Shown piece after piece: positions 47,348 through 59,372 of a stretch of DNA of 64,000 nt. This stretch comes from Ceratotherium simum simum. Lineage: Eukaryota; Chordata; Mammalia; Perissodactyla; Rhinocerotidae. Every line of letters starts with the position of its first letter. Within the stretch, counting starts at the first letter, position 1. Made by a program: the position numbers and the translations under genes. A model generated the notes under the pieces. The model made no database searches. It was given only the letters and a program-made list of their open reading frames with translations, and was not told where the DNA came from. The stretch lies in the NCBI RefSeq assembly GCF_000283155.1, contig NW_004454182.1, positions 566,254-630,253 of the forward strand. The letters are read 5' to 3'.

Positions 47348-47437
47348 GTATATTTATAACTGGGATTTATTTTATTGAATGAAACACTTTTATTTCAATA
47401 AGCAAAATATTTTATTTCAATCAGCTCAGATTTTAAA

Positions 47438-49480
47438 GTAGTGTTTTTCAAACTTTCTGTTGGTAATCAATGTAAGAAACACATTTCCCATTTCATTACT
47501 GTGTGTGTGCCTGTGTCCAAAATTGAAACCAAATTTCGTGGAATAATTTTGCTTAGTACACTGATCAATTAAAAACATAGTCAATACCAAATAATTGTAT
47601 TAATATTTAAATATAACAAAAATTTCCAAAATAAATATAAAAATAGTAATTAGATAAGATTTTCTTAATGAGACAAATGGCCTTGCCTGTTCATTACTCT
47701 ATTCCTTTCTGAAACATGCTGGGACAATATTATGCGTATAGTCAGTGCCCTGCTGGGCTGGTTTCTTTCCTGTATTTTTAATTAGGTCAAGATAGAAAGT
47801 CCTAGTTCACACAAATAGGTCTTGGTGAATTGAATAAAATCATTATACTCTTTCTCCTTAGCATCTTACTCCAAAATTATGCTGAAGTTAAGAAATCATT
47901 TTTTGGTGTTAAATGTCACGATAATTCAATCTCTTTTGGAGCACCAAGTGTGGCTCGATTATTGCTTATGGTTTGAAAGCTACTGCTGGATATGTTTTCC
48001 ACATTCAGCTTCTTCTCTAAAAAATACTGATTATAACTTTGAGATTGAAAACTGAGATGTGACAATCTCACTAACAATTTTGTTGAAAAATTCTTTATAA
48101 TATTCTTTTCGGTATGTAGCAAAAATATTGAGAATTCATAGGCAATTATATTTAAATCTTGCTTCTAAAATAATAATAATGCCTTTGGAACCTTTGGATA
48201 TGTTCAACATATTTGATATAGCTTTTCCCTTGTCTTTTCAAATTTAGGTCATTAGGAATGCTGAAAATACCAGCAAAATACATCAATTTTGTTACATAAC
48301 TTTCATTTTAAAAAATATTTGTGAAAGTTAACTTTTCATCTAGAAAAATGTGAATCCCAGTCCCATGTTCCTTTACCCTGCTTATTATTTCTGCTTATTA
48401 TTTTCACTTGCAACAACCAAAGAACTTCACTATTGGACAATGAGTAGGTGGCTCCAATCTCTGAGCAAAATATTTTTAAAAGTCAACTATTCAGTGAGCT
48501 TCCATTGATGTAAGTAACAGGTTTCCTTAAGGTTTTTAACACATCAGTGAGAAAACCCTAAATTGCTTTTGGTACAAAGTGCTGTGATGTATAAACATCA
48601 ATTGATAGCCTCAATCAAGATTTTTCATGTTTTTCTGGTCATATCTGTTTCTCCACCAATCACAAATCCTACAAGTTTTTCCAGTATTGTTGATATTGAT
48701 CAACAGTGCATTTGCCCAGTACGTTAAGTACAGCTTTGTGCGAGATTGATTTTAAATAACACAATAAGTACTCCTTAAAATTCTTTCCATATTTTATGTG
48801 ACACAAACTAGAAATGTTACACAATGTCATTGTTCTCATAAAGCTGTCACACAAAATCTATACTAGACTTTAACTGCATAATAATGTATTTTCTAAATAT
48901 TATGTAAAAGTGCAGATTAGACAACATATTGTTGTATTATCATCTAGTTTATCTGCTGATTTTTCATCAACACCATATACACCACGTCCGTTCATGGTGG
49001 AAGATTTTTTTTCATCAGCTGTGTGCGCCCTAGCTTCCTTTGCTGCTGAATATGCAATTAAATAAGATTTTTTTCAATAACATTTGTAGAATGGTTAAAT
49101 AATAGTGGTAACAATTTTGAACACTTTTACATATTTTTCCTTTTTCTGAAAATTTTCAAAAACTTATCAATAAGTGCCTCATGCTGCTCCCAAATATCTT
49201 CTTAATTTGAAGATTGAAAGCTTTGATATTTTATTTGCAAAAAAAGAATATTTTTGATCATTTTCATTGTAAATAATCCCCTTTGAAATGTCTTAGACTC
49301 TGTTGTTTCTTTTCAGAATCTAGCTTAAAGAAAGTAGAAGCTTGCATTGTCAGTTTTTTTTAAATCGATATTAGAACTTCCACATGCAGCAGTTGAACTT
49401 GAACCTGCCTCTGTATTTTTTACCTCATCATTCTTTTTTTTCCTAATAATCAAAAAATTCAAAAGGAAAATAAGTATTGG
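47438..49480 (-). mobile_element. Autonomous hAT-Charlie DNA transposon relic, antisense
   Basis: The left edge TAGTGTTTTTCAAACTTT resembles a Charlie terminal repeat (CAGTGGTTCTCAAACTTT). Inward from it lie about 2 kb of decayed transposase reading frame on the minus strand. The opposite terminal repeat is not recognisable, so the right boundary is approximate. It lies wholly in WDR17 intron 4. Confidence 0.7.
47690..49440 (-). pseudogene. Decayed hAT (ZBED/FAM200-like) transposase
   Basis: Switching frames on the minus strand gives the family's landmarks in the right order. About 49060-49010 there is an AYSAAKEARAHTADEK-like helix, as in the 'A-IA--KKPHT--E' region. About 48530-48420 there is VTYINGSSLNS and LLKIFCSEIGA, matching the 'INFIK...LNSRLF--LCEEMGA' stretch before the VRWLSRG position. 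About 48290-48190 there is a 'DIF-ILNDLNLK-QGK'-like run. At 47829-47800 there is FTKTYLCELG, the C-terminal hAT dimerisation hallmark. At least ten stops or frameshifts are present, so it is dead. It could alternatively be a processed copy of a domesticated hAT gene, but the Charlie-like end favours a transposon. Confidence 0.7.
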
Positions 49481-49589
49481 TTGGTTTAAATGTGACATGT
49501 TAAAATTGTCACCAATTTGAAAAATGTCACACCTAACAGGAAAAATCCTGTTAACAGTGGATAATACTGCCATCTACCTATCTCAGCAT

Positions 49590-49680
49590 ATTGTTGGGAG
49601 AATTAGATGAGCTGGTATTTGCAGAGCTCTTTGAAGTGCTTTCACACAATAAGCCACTATAAAAGTGTTTTCTGTTATAA
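49590..49680 (+). repeat. MIR-like 3' fragment
   Basis: GAGAATTAGATGAGCTGGTA and a GAAGTGCTTTCACAC-type segment resemble MIR 3' halves. It is short and weak. Confidence 0.4.
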
Positions 49681-50141
49681 CTTTATGACATTGTCTCTGG
49701 TCCCTTCTCTTCCTTCCTGCCTTTCTCAAAAGTATGCATTCAGAGAGCCAGCATTCTAGTGGCTTCTTCAAGTGTGCTATGGTGGTTTGATCCATACAGA
49801 CTATCTTATCCCTTCTTGGGGAAATTCTGCTTCTGTTAATGTATCCTAAAACCACGTTAGCTTTTTATTGGCCTTATTCATACATTTATTCATTCGTTCA
49901 ATAAATATTTATGGAGTTCCCAGTATATGTCAGGCCCTGAACCAGGCATTAGGCTTCCAGTTTCCGCCTCTTGGCGCATTATTGACCGTTGACACACGTT
50001 GAATTTACTGTGAGTGAGCAACTTTCAACTCGTGTCTTTGTTCACATCATTTCCTCTTCCTAGGAAATACTGCTCATCCAATATATTTAAACTCAACTGC
50101 TCCTTCAAGTATAATTCAAATCCAGTTTCTTTCCAGGACAG

Positions 50142-50275
50142 TGGCCCAGCATTTCACAGACCCCTCTACACATCAAAATTGTTTGGAGACCCTTGTGAAA
50201 AATAGATTCCTGGACCCAAATTCCATATGATCTGATATACGTATTCAGTTTGATGATTCTGATGCAATTGATTTA
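50142..50275 (+). mobile_element. MER5-like hAT fragment
   Basis: CCCTCTACACATCAAAATTG, TAGATTCCTGGACCC and GATGATTCTGATGCAATTG follow the order seen in MER5-type elements. Terminal repeats are lost. Confidence 0.5.
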
Positions 50276-50379
50276 GTGTATCAATTGTGTCAAATTTAAC
50301 AAAACGCTTATTTTATATACGATTTATTTGATCACAAATTGGTTGTGGGGAGATTAACAATTAGCTTTTGTATTTTGTG

Positions 50380-50560
50380 TTACAGTTGAAGAAGGACTTT
50401 TACATACATTATTATATTTCCTTTTCTTAACATTCATGTGAAATAGGTGGTCAGCTATGTTTATTTATATCTGTTTTATAGATGAGGAAATGGATGTTTA
50501 GAGGGGTAAAGTAGCTTGTTTAGTTCATCTGACACAAAGCTAAGATTTGAATCTAAACTC
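50380..50560 (+). repeat. MIR SINE fragment
   Basis: TTTTATAGATGAGGAAATGG, then AGAGGGGTAAAGTAGCTTG and CTAAGATTTGAATCTAAACTC, match the MIR core and 3' flank. Confidence 0.7.
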
Positions 50561-50953
50561 CTTATAAGACATCAATTATAGCATTAATTTTATAAGTATT
50601 CAGTCCTTATAGTAGCATTTAACTTTCCATACATTTAATCCTTATCTCCCCAATTTATGTTTAAGATCCTTTAAAGCAGGAATTGTATCCCATACTAACC
50701 TGTGCACCTAGAAGGCCTAAGGCAGATCTTATACACAAAAACTCAATAAGAATTTATTGCTTTAATATACAGTTTTCTGAAAGAGAGAACTCTATAAATT
50801 TCATTTATTCATAGAATATATGAATCATCTAATCATATTAGTAGTTTTAAACCTAACTAGGTACTTTTCTTTCATCATAGAAGTACCCTTCATATGTTCC
50901 CTATGGTCTTTGAGGTTAGTTTATAAATTCAATTCCCAAGTAAGAGGGTAATA

Positions 50954-51197
50954 TATACATATATATTTTTATTGAGATCATAATAGTTTATAACATTGTG
51001 AAATTTCAGTTGTACATTATTATTTGTCAGTCACCATATGTATGTGCCCCTTTACCCCTTATGCCCCCCAACCCCCTTCCCCTCTGTTGACCACTAATCT
51101 GTTCTCTTTGTCCATGTGTTTATTTATCTTCCACATATGAGTGAAATCATACGGTGTTTCTCTTTCTCTGTCTGGCTTATTTCATTTAACATAATAC
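50954..51197 (-). mobile_element. Short 5'-truncated L1 3' end with TSD, antisense
   Basis: About 245 bp of equine-type L1 3' UTR in reverse (TTTTTATTGAGATCATAATAG to TTTAACATAATAC) are flanked by the duplication AAGAGGGTAATA at 50942-50953 and 51198-51209. This is a clean insertion about 130 bp upstream of WDR17 exon 5. Confidence 0.88.
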
Positions 51198-51338
51198 AAG
51201 AGGGTAATAAATATTTTTTAATAGCAAACGTATTCCTATATTCTAAGTTGTGTTAGAAATGTACAATGCAGATAATATTTAATGGTACAGTCTTTTGCCA
51301 CATCTCTCCATTGCGTATCTATATTTAATCTATCCCAG

Positions 51339-51569
51339 GGATGCCGGCCTCTCTTAGCTGGTGCTGGAATGCAGACGATGCTGTGGCATTTGCTTCCCAC
51401 AGAGGCCCGCTGTTCATTTGGACCATCTCAGGACCAGAGAGTGGAGTGACTGTACACAGAGAAGCTCATAGCTTCTTGTCTGACATCTGTCTATTCAGAT
51501 GGCACACCCAAAAAAGGGGGAAAGTTGCATTTGGTCATATCGATGGAAGTCTCTCAATTTTTCAACCAG
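51339..51569 (+). CDS. WDR17: WDR17 coding exon 5 (residues 127-204), two WD40 blades
   Basis: The exon is 231 nt. The acceptor is TATCCCAG|GG and the donor is CCAG|GTAAGA. The split Gly codon closes correctly with exon 4 and another Gly codon is split at the 3' end, so both junctions are phase 1. It encodes a blade around SLSWCWNADDAVAFASHRGP ending LFIWTI, and another blade from SDICLFRW to GHIDGSLSIFQPG. The pattern of aromatic and Gly-rich turns is as expected for the WDR17 propeller. Confidence 0.95.
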
Positions 51570-51668
51570 GTAAGAATTTAATTAGTTAGGTCTCTTCACT
51601 TTTTTTCTTAGCATATATAATTTCTTATTCACACAGCATAAATCCAAAGATAACCAAATTTTCATTTT

Positions 51669-51716
51669 AAAATAATAATATTATTATTATATAATATATA
51701 TATTATTATATATAAT
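51669..51716 (+). repeat. AT-rich palindromic simple repeat
   Basis: AATAATAATATTATTATTAT and TATATATTATTATATATAAT form a self-complementary AT block just after exon 5. It may extrude a hairpin. Confidence 0.8.
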
Positions 51717-52450
51717 ACGCAAATATTATCTAGCATTGTACTGATTCCAAATAGTCATTTAAAGTAAATGTTATTCATAAGGCATTGTAATACATTGAAC
51801 TCAGCCGTGTGGATTGTAGTTTGAGTTAACCCAAATCAGTCATTTGTGCCATATTTTTACTTTTTTAAGTCAATTCTTTACCTCTGCATATTTACTAGGA
51901 AAATGGTGTGACTCAACAAAGACATACAGCTGGAGTATGTGATGACTTACTAATACCACTCAAAAACATTTTCCCCCCTGCTCGTAAAGTACCACTCTAG
52001 TGCCATAGCTCCTTAGCAAGGACTTTGAACCTGATAAAAAGGAACAGTAACTCTTTGGACCCCTATTAGTTAATTAATCTGGATCAATGAAAGAGTCTGA
52101 GAAATTAGTTTATGTTTATTTTTAAAATTTAAACAATAATAAAATGTATAATGAAGAAATTGAAAAATTACCTGAATAGCTCTCCACTCGTGAATAAGTA
52201 CTGCTAATATTTGAGAAATGTTAAAAAGCACAATCTTGAAGGTGCTTTTTCAGGATTAGGATGACTACTTTCACAAAACATATTACATCCAATTTATGTG
52301 AAGTTAATAGAAGAAAAAAGAAATTGAAATTGGATAGAAGAAATTGTGAAAATTCAAATAAATCTTTCTTAAGGGTATGATCTTTCTAAAATTAAAAAAA
52401 GGATATATAAAACATCAATACATAGGGCCATTTAGTCTTAACTACCTTTT

Positions 52451-52689
52451 TGTGTGTGTGTGAGGAGATCAGCCCTGTGCTAACATCTGCCAATCCTCCT
52501 CTTTTTTTGCTGAGGTAGACTGGCCCTGGGCTAACATCTGTGCCCATCTGCCTCCACTTTATATGGGACGCAGCCACAGCATGGCTTACCAAGCAGTGCT
52601 TTGGTGCGCGCCCGGGATCTGAACCTGCAAACCCCCGGCCGCCGCAGTGGAGCATGCGCACTTAACCGCTTGCGCCACTGGGCTGGCCC
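52451..52689 (-). mobile_element. ERE-type SINE (short type), antisense
   Basis: It has a GTGTGTG-modified tail, GAGGAGATCAGCCCTGTGC, TTTATATGGGACGCAGCC, B box in reverse GGATCTGAACC and head GGGCTGGCCC. The target-site duplication CTTAACTACCTTTT lies at 52437-52450 and 52690-52703. Confidence 0.95.
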
Positions 52690-53663
52690 CTTAACTACCT
52701 TTTAAACAGGATCTATTATTTACCTTTTAAAGAAAGATAAAAATAAATATACATACACTTCTTTACCACCTCTCCACATTCTTTCTGGTTGTACTAATTT
52801 AACATGGGGACAGTTTCATTGTTTTAGATTAGAATGGGGAGGGATTAGTGGTTGTTTCTTGCCTTATTTGGATTTGTTGTCTCAAACTCCTCCCCCAGTC
52901 TGTTCCATCCTCTGCACAGGGAGCAGACTCTGTTTGAGAGTTGGTTATTAAGTCTCACAGTTAAGTGATGTAATTCACAGACTTTCTCTATCTTGATCTG
53001 GTGAATACCACTTCTCCCCCTGGGCTCTTCATCTCTGGCAGTCCTACCTTACTTAGGAACAGTAAAGATGGCTGTGTGCTGTGTGGTTCCAGATCTGGGG
53101 TGTATAACTGGATCTCGTTGGGGACGCTCCTCACTTCTCCCCCTGCCTGGCCTACACTCAGAGATTTCATGAGGATTGTGACACTTTCTGTTTGGGGAAT
53201 CAGTGTGCTGCCTGATCTGTGAGGAGGATAATGAGGAGTGTGCTCTTATTTTGGTCCAGATTTTATTCTACGTACCTTTCTTATTTTGTAATTTGTCATT
53301 GTGGGCATCTCCTTTTTCACTGACTAGGGCTCTCTTTTCTTGCTATATTATTGTTATTAGGCATTTTGGAAGGTTTTAAGCCATAAGACATGGAGACATT
53401 GCATTATGTATTTAAGATATACAACACTGAGGCATCGTATGCTTCTTTTGGCATAGAAAGAATGGGGAAGAATAAAGGCCTCATTTGCTTTTCTCTTTCC
53501 TAGGTTTATGTCAGGATAGAAAGAATAATATTTCAACGGTCTGACCTGTGTGACTTCCAGAAGAGGCCCTTGTTTTCCAGTAACTCAGTCTTCCAGTCAT
53601 TAAATAGAGAAATTTGTGCATCTGTACACAAGTCATCATGTGGTATTTTTCTGGATCCATCCA

Positions 53664-54083
53664 TGTCTTAGTTTGCTAGGCTTATGTTAATGAAGTACCA
53701 CTAACTGAATGGCTTAGAACAACAGAAATTTATTATCTCACAATTCTAGAGACCCGAAGTATAAAATCAAGGTGTTGGCAAGGCCTTCTGAAGGCACTAG
53801 GGGAGAATCTGTTCCAGGTCTTTCTGTTAGCTTCCAGGAGTTTCTTAGCTTGTGGCAGCATAACACCAATCTTCACATGGTGTTCGCCCTGTGTGCATGC
53901 ATGTCTTGTGTCCAAATTTCCCCTTTTTATAAGGACATAGTCCTATTGGATTATGGTCCACCTTAATGACCTCATCTTAACTTGATCATCTGCAAATACC
54001 CTATTTCCAAATAAAATCTTATTCACAGATACTGGAGATAGGAATTCAACATCTTTTTGGGGGACACAATTCAACCCATAACA
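53664..54083 (-). mobile_element. MLT1-type (MaLR) LTR, antisense
   Basis: TTAGTTTGCTAGGCTTATG, AACAACAGAAATTTATTATC and TTATAAGGACATAGTCCTAT, then CACCTTAATGACCTCATC and ACACAATTCAACCCATAACA, reproduce the MLT1 consensus in reverse over its full length. It is about 420 bp, noncoding and ancient. Confidence 0.85.
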
Positions 54084-54544
54084 ACCCAATATAGACTTCT
54101 TGACCTCGTTTATTCCATAGGATTTTTAGCAATGAATATGCACGAAACAACATGAAAAGTATAATCACGCTACGTATTTTCCCTTTGCGTATGAGCTAAT
54201 GGGTCAAGAAGAGAACACTACTTTTTAATTTTAATTTAACACTACTTTTTAATTCTATTACATTCTGAATTGTGTGTTTGAAACTTTGAGACTGTTAGCA
54301 TTAATACCAGCATTGTTACGTTTTCTACTTTTCCCGAGGAGTGGTTGCCCTTACCTTCTTAATGACTTATTCACACTGCAGGTGGTTCTGTCTCTATGTC
54401 ACAGATAGAATTTCTGTCCTCCAGGTTCTTGGAGGAGACTGTGACCTCAACCTCTCTGCTATCCAGTCTTTATCTTTCTTGGAAGAGAAAAGAAAGTTTC
54501 ATGGAGGGCTGCCTACAATAATGCAGCTCATTCATCATTTTAAA

Positions 54545-54768
54545 TCAGTGATTTTTAAACTGTGCTTAGTATGTTTGTATTTTTATGTGTCTGTATTGGG
54601 GTAGGGAGGTGGGAAGACTTGGTAGGTGATCCAGCTAGGCCTTATGCCTTCTGCTGCCTCTCGGCCTGAAAAGCACCACTCTATTCTGTATTATGTGTTG
54701 GATTTTTATGTAAAAATTCTCATATGAACAAAGGATTCCAGGGCCGAAAAAGTCAGAAAACTACTACT
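54545..54768 (+). mobile_element. Possible small hAT nonautonomous element
   Basis: The start CAGTGATTTTTAAACTGTG and the end AAAGTCAGAAAACTACT are roughly inverted copies of a Charlie-type terminal repeat about 220 bp apart. No clear 8-bp duplication was found. Confidence 0.4.
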
Positions 54769-56429
54769 TTAGCTATTTCATTACATTCTTGGACAAAGCC
54801 AGATGATCAGAGAATTTTTTTTGATCTTCCTAATAGAAATATTTTAGTTGAATGGACTTTAGTATTATCCCAGGGATGTGCATTAATCAAATTCGCACTG
54901 TTTTATTTTAGAGATGTTGTTGGTGACATTGTCCCTATGTAATACTGTGTTCCTCTTTTGAAAACACACAGGAGGCATTTATTTCTGGTCTCAGTTCTAG
55001 GAAAAGCTGGGCTTCTCCTGAGCACATTTTTTTTGTTTGTCATTTTGTTTTATTTTTATCCTATGGACATTGTGAATTGTGTAACTTTTCTTTCCTCCTT
55101 GCTTTGGCCACCTGATCACAAAATCAAAATTTGAACAGCTGTGTAAGTTACACGTTACCCTCATTATTTTCTCTTTCAACCCCAATTTTCCCTTGCCCCA
55201 GTCTTTGTTTTTCATACAGAAATTGTCAACCTCATCTTCTTATTGATTATTCATATCATATGCTTCTGTCCGTTTCTGACAACACAACTTGCCTAATATT
55301 TGTATATTAAAATAGAACACAAGTAATAATAATAAAACAAATAACATATATAAGTAAAGATATTATCAGCTGTTGTTCTAATGACTGGCTATAACATTTT
55401 ATAGTTTTAGTTTTCTATCTTTTATAATAAAAATGTTGATACCAGATAGAACAGAAAATGATGACTATAATTCATTATCATATTGACTGTAAGCATGGGG
55501 CTTTGTAGCAACATGATTTAGATATTAGAGCATTTGAATTGCAAATTTTCCCATGTTTTGTGTTGCTGTTGTTTTTATTTTTTTTCATATGTGGGAATAT
55601 TTTTAGTAAACCACAGATACTAACTGGCACATGCAAATACATAAAAATTACTTAAGTAATAGTTAGTACAACTTAGATTAATTAATCATTTTTTACTTCT
55701 CTCTACCTTGTAATGATCAGCTATATTAATATTCATTACTGTTTATTGTATCAAATAGCAATTTAGCAGATTATTTTGGGAAAGAAGAAGCAAACTTTTC
55801 TTGACGGTTATTGCAAAAATTGATAACGCCAAGTAGAAGAAACCTCACATGCACCTTCTACGATTATATATGCAAAATTTCTAAATAAAATGCTACCTAT
55901 TTAAGAACAACATTATATTTAAAGAATAATGTATTCTGATTAATTTAATCTCAAGCTAGAAACTCTAAGGTTTTCGGTTCACTTTACAAATATCTTATAT
56001 CCAAGGACATCTATTTTTTCTGTTTTTATAATCTGATATGTTGAAAAACATTGTTATGATGACATTGCAGAAAAAGCTGTGGTATCTTTTGGTTGTGTTA
56101 TTTTTTAATAAACACTTCTTCTAACGTTTATAATACTTAGGAATAATTGGTACTTTCTGTTAAGGTTTCAGTGTCTAAACTTAGTTGTTTCCCTGCCTTT
56201 CTTTTGAGTTGAGAGGGCTGGCCAATGGGAGTCCCATATGGTACATCAACAGAAGCATTTTTTTCTCTATTGCTACTTGTGTATATAATTTGGAAGGAAC
56301 AAGAGGATTGTTTGATGATCCTTTGCTTTATTTAATTCCGCTTGTTTTTTCTCCTTATTTGTACTGGGAGTCAGGAGTGATTGATGATTATGACAAATGA
56401 TATAATGAGTGAGAAAGGAGTTACGGTAA

Positions 56430-56655
56430 ATATTGGTATGCTGTTTATAATGTGCCCCACTGCTCTAAGCACTGTAAGCAACTAACGCATTTAATCTTTA
56501 AAACTCTGCAAGATAAGTATTGCTATGTTTTCCATTATAAAAATAAAAAACTGAGCACACAGAGACAAAGTATCTTGTCCAAGAACACAAAGTAGTAAGT
56601 GATGGAGCTAGGATGTGGACCCAGGCAATCCACACCGAAGTCTATGCTTTTAATC
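56430..56655 (+). repeat. MIR SINE
   Basis: The near-complete MIR layout is CTCTAAGCACTGTAAGCAAC, CATTTAATCTTTAAAACTC, AGAGACAAAGTATCTTGTCC, then AAAGTAGTAAGTGATGGAGC and GGACCCAGGCAATC. It ends about 380 bp before WDR17 exon 6. Confidence 0.85.
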
Positions 56656-57036
56656 CCAACACAATGTTCTTCCTTTCAATAAGCACTTCCCTGTCCCTGT
56701 GCTATTGTAACTCAGCGACATCGTAGTTGTTGACAAGATGACATGTATTGTTTGTCTGTGTCTTTTTCTTACAGCTTTTCAGTAGCGAATAGGAAAGACA
56801 TTCAGGGTGCTAGAGATTGCCAAATCAAAGCAGTTCAGTCTGACTTTCATCATTAGGACAAACTCTACTTCCCCTGCATTCACATGTCAGTTATGACTTT
56901 TGAATAGAAAATACAAGATTTGTATTCTCAGTACTTTGAGAGATCCGTGGTATACAAGGAAAAAAGTAAGATGATCTCATTTATTGACAGTTTTTGGGCA
57001 ATTTTGTTTAAAATCATTTTCTTTATATTTTAATAG

Positions 57037-57288
57037 GTAATAAAAGTCAGAAACATGTTCTGAGACCTGAATCTCTTGAAGGGACAGATGAAGAGGATCC
57101 AGTTACAGCCTTGGAATGGGACCCACTGTCTACTGATTATCTGCTTGTGGCTAATTTGCATTATGGAATTCGCCTCGTTGATTCGGAATCACTTCATTGC
57201 ATAACAACGTTTAATTTCCCCAGTGCAGCAGCTTCTGTGCAATGCTTGGCCTGGGTTCCCAGTGCTCCTGGGATGTTTGTGACTGGAG
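57037..57288 (+). CDS. WDR17: WDR17 coding exon 6 (residues 204-288), WD40 blades
   Basis: The exon is 252 nt. The acceptor is TTTAATAG|GT and the donor is GGAG|GTAAGT; both ends are phase 1. It encodes an acidic linker (EGTDEEDP), then a blade VTALEWDPLSTDYLLVANLH, and the start of the next with SVQCLAWVPSAPGMFVTG. Similarity to WDR17 is almost continuous. The last codon (Asp) is completed by exon 7. Confidence 0.96.
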
Positions 57289-59249
57289 GTAAGTTTACCC
57301 TATTCCCCGAGTTTTAAATATGTGTATATTCTTTAATTAAGTCAGGGAAATTATATTCTTTTATTGGTTAATTTTGTGTAAAACATTAATATCTCAAATG
57401 TTATCATTTACTATAGTAAATACCTCGTTTACCTTTGTTTATACTGTATATAATTAACATAGTGACAAGTAAAAATGGAAGTAAGGCCCAGTTTTCCGGG
57501 TTCCTGGTAATAAATTGGAATATATTGTATATGTGCACACATGTGTGCATGTCTGTGTTTGTGTGTGTAGAAAAGACAGTTCAATTTCAGGCATGATGAG
57601 ATGACGGTAGAAGTACTGACTAGAAAAACAATGTATCTGGATGGGAACTCTGTTAGCCTCACTGATAATTTTGACAGCCAGTGACCACATATGCCTAGGT
57701 AGACCCAGGGACTTTCAGCCTAGGTTGAAAACGAAAGCGGAATTTATCACCATGAGCAAGTGAAAGGGTGCTCCTTCATGGTTACCTAATCATGACAGAA
57801 TTAGCAAAGCTAGGAAGTGTTGGGGGATAGGGAGATGGAGAAATTTACAATAGTAATTAGAAATTACATGACTCTACTTTTACCATTTACTTAGGTTCAG
57901 AGAGAAGCCTCTGAAAAGACAGAGGACTTGCAGCTACTGCATAAATACTTCCCATGTTTGCTTCGTGTAAAATAAAAGAGAGTTTTTATCCTCTCAACAA
58001 TTTTAAAGAAATTGCTTACTTTTTTAAGCACTTATATTACATATGGAAGCAGATGGATTTTTATTTATATATCTTCATTGCCTTTAGTTTCACAGGTTGT
58101 AGTTAATGATAGACGTGGGAATTTTTTATATATTATTATTATTATTGAGGAAAAATTCACATGCCATAGAACTCACCATTTTAAAGTGGACAGTTCAGTG
58201 GTTTCTACATTCACAAAATTGTACAACCATTACCACTGTCTAATTCCAGAACATTTCCTCATCCCCCCAATAAACCCTGTACCACTCTCCATTACCCCCT
58301 CCACAGCCACTAGTGCACACGTGTAAGTATGTGTGCTAATCTACTTTCTGTCTCTGTGGATTTGTCTATTCTGGATGTTTCATAGAAATGGAATCATTCA
58401 ATATGTGGACTTTTATGCCTGGCTTCTTTGACTTAGCATAAAGTTTTCAAGGTTCATCCATGTTGTAGCATGTATGAGTAATTCATTCCTTTTTATGGGT
58501 GAATAATATTCCGTTGTATGGATATGCCAGATTTTGTCTATCCGTTTATCAGTTGATAGACATTTAACTTATTTTCACTTTTTTGCTATTGTGAATAAAG
58601 CTTCTATGAACATTTCGGTACAGGCTTTTGTGTGGAGCTGTGTTTATAATTCTGTTGGATATACACGTAGGAGTGCAATTGCTGGGTCATGTGGTAACTC
58701 TGTTAATCATTCGAAGAAATGCCAGACTGTTTTCCAAGTAGCTTCTGTGAAGGTGAGATTTTAGAAAGGGCGGGGGCTTTCTAATTGGTCTTCAGGTATA
58801 TTAGACAGTCCTTGTTTGGTTGCAAGTGAGCAAGGGAGCAGTTTAGGAACATTTCAAAAGAAGAAAGGTTATTTAGTGTTAGGGGTGGAACATTTTCTGT
58901 GGCTGGCTTTCCTAGAGCAGGGGTGTCAGTGGGTGCTTTTTTGTGATCAAATTGTCATAACGATCTTTGTGGAGGGAAGCTGCCGAAGCCGGCAGTCTCT
59001 CACCCTAGGAAAGGATTTGGAACAGAAAAAATATCAAAACATGCCAAAAATTTAAAGGTTGAAAAGCATTTCAGCTGTTTCTTTGTATTACTGCACAATA
59101 TTATCGTTTGAAGAATGTCAGTAAGTGGTGCTAAAAATCTTGCAAGTTAAAGTTTTTATTATTACTTTTATGTTTGGGCATTTTATGTTTTAAATAAAAT
59201 TTGTTAAATAAAATTTGTTAACGTAACGCTTTTTTCCTGGTCTGAATAG
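57289..59249 (+). other. WDR17: WDR17 intron 6
   Basis: The intron contains an antisense L1 fragment (58125-58745). 57289-58120 and 58750-59249 show no identifiable element apart from a short GT run near 57556. Confidence 0.85.
58125..58745 (-). mobile_element. Old L1M 3' fragment, antisense
   Basis: It starts with a (TTA)n tail (58129-58146) and continues with TTGAGGAAAAATTCACATGC, AACTCACCATTTTAAAGTG, TACAACCATTACCACTGTC and GCAATTGCTGGGTCATGTGG. This is the reverse of an old L1 3' UTR and ORF2 end. Confidence 0.85.
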
Positions 59250-59372
59250 ATTCTCAAGTGGGTGTTTTGCGCATTTGGAATGTTTCAAGAACAACGCCTA
59301 TTGATAATTTTAAATTAAAGAAAACAGGGTTTCACTGCTTACATGTGCTTAATTCTCCTCCTAGAAAAAAAT
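59250..59372 (+). CDS. WDR17: WDR17 coding exon 7 (residues 288-329)
   Basis: The exon is 123 nt. The acceptor is CTGAATAG|AT and the donor is AAAAAAT|GTAAGT. It completes the blade begun in exon 6, with SQVGVLRIWNVSR as the terminal WD strand, then TPIDNFKLKKTGFHCLHVLN. Both ends are phase 1. An ERE SINE sits only 140 bp downstream of the donor, in intron 7. Confidence 0.95.

Larger units (their letters stand above)
47348..51338 (+). other. WDR17: WDR17 intron 4
   Basis: The intron is dominated by the hAT-Charlie relic (47438 to about 49480), followed by MIR-like, Charlie-like and L2-like fragments and a short L1 tail at 50954-51197. 51210-51338 is unremarkable. Confidence 0.85.
51570..57036 (+). 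other. WDR17: WDR17 intron 5
   Basis: The intron contains an antisense ERE, an MLT1 LTR, a possible small hAT relic and a MIR. 51720-52430, 52710-53660 and 54770-56430 have no feature that I can name. 52850-53240 is more GC-rich than its surroundings. Confidence 0.85.
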
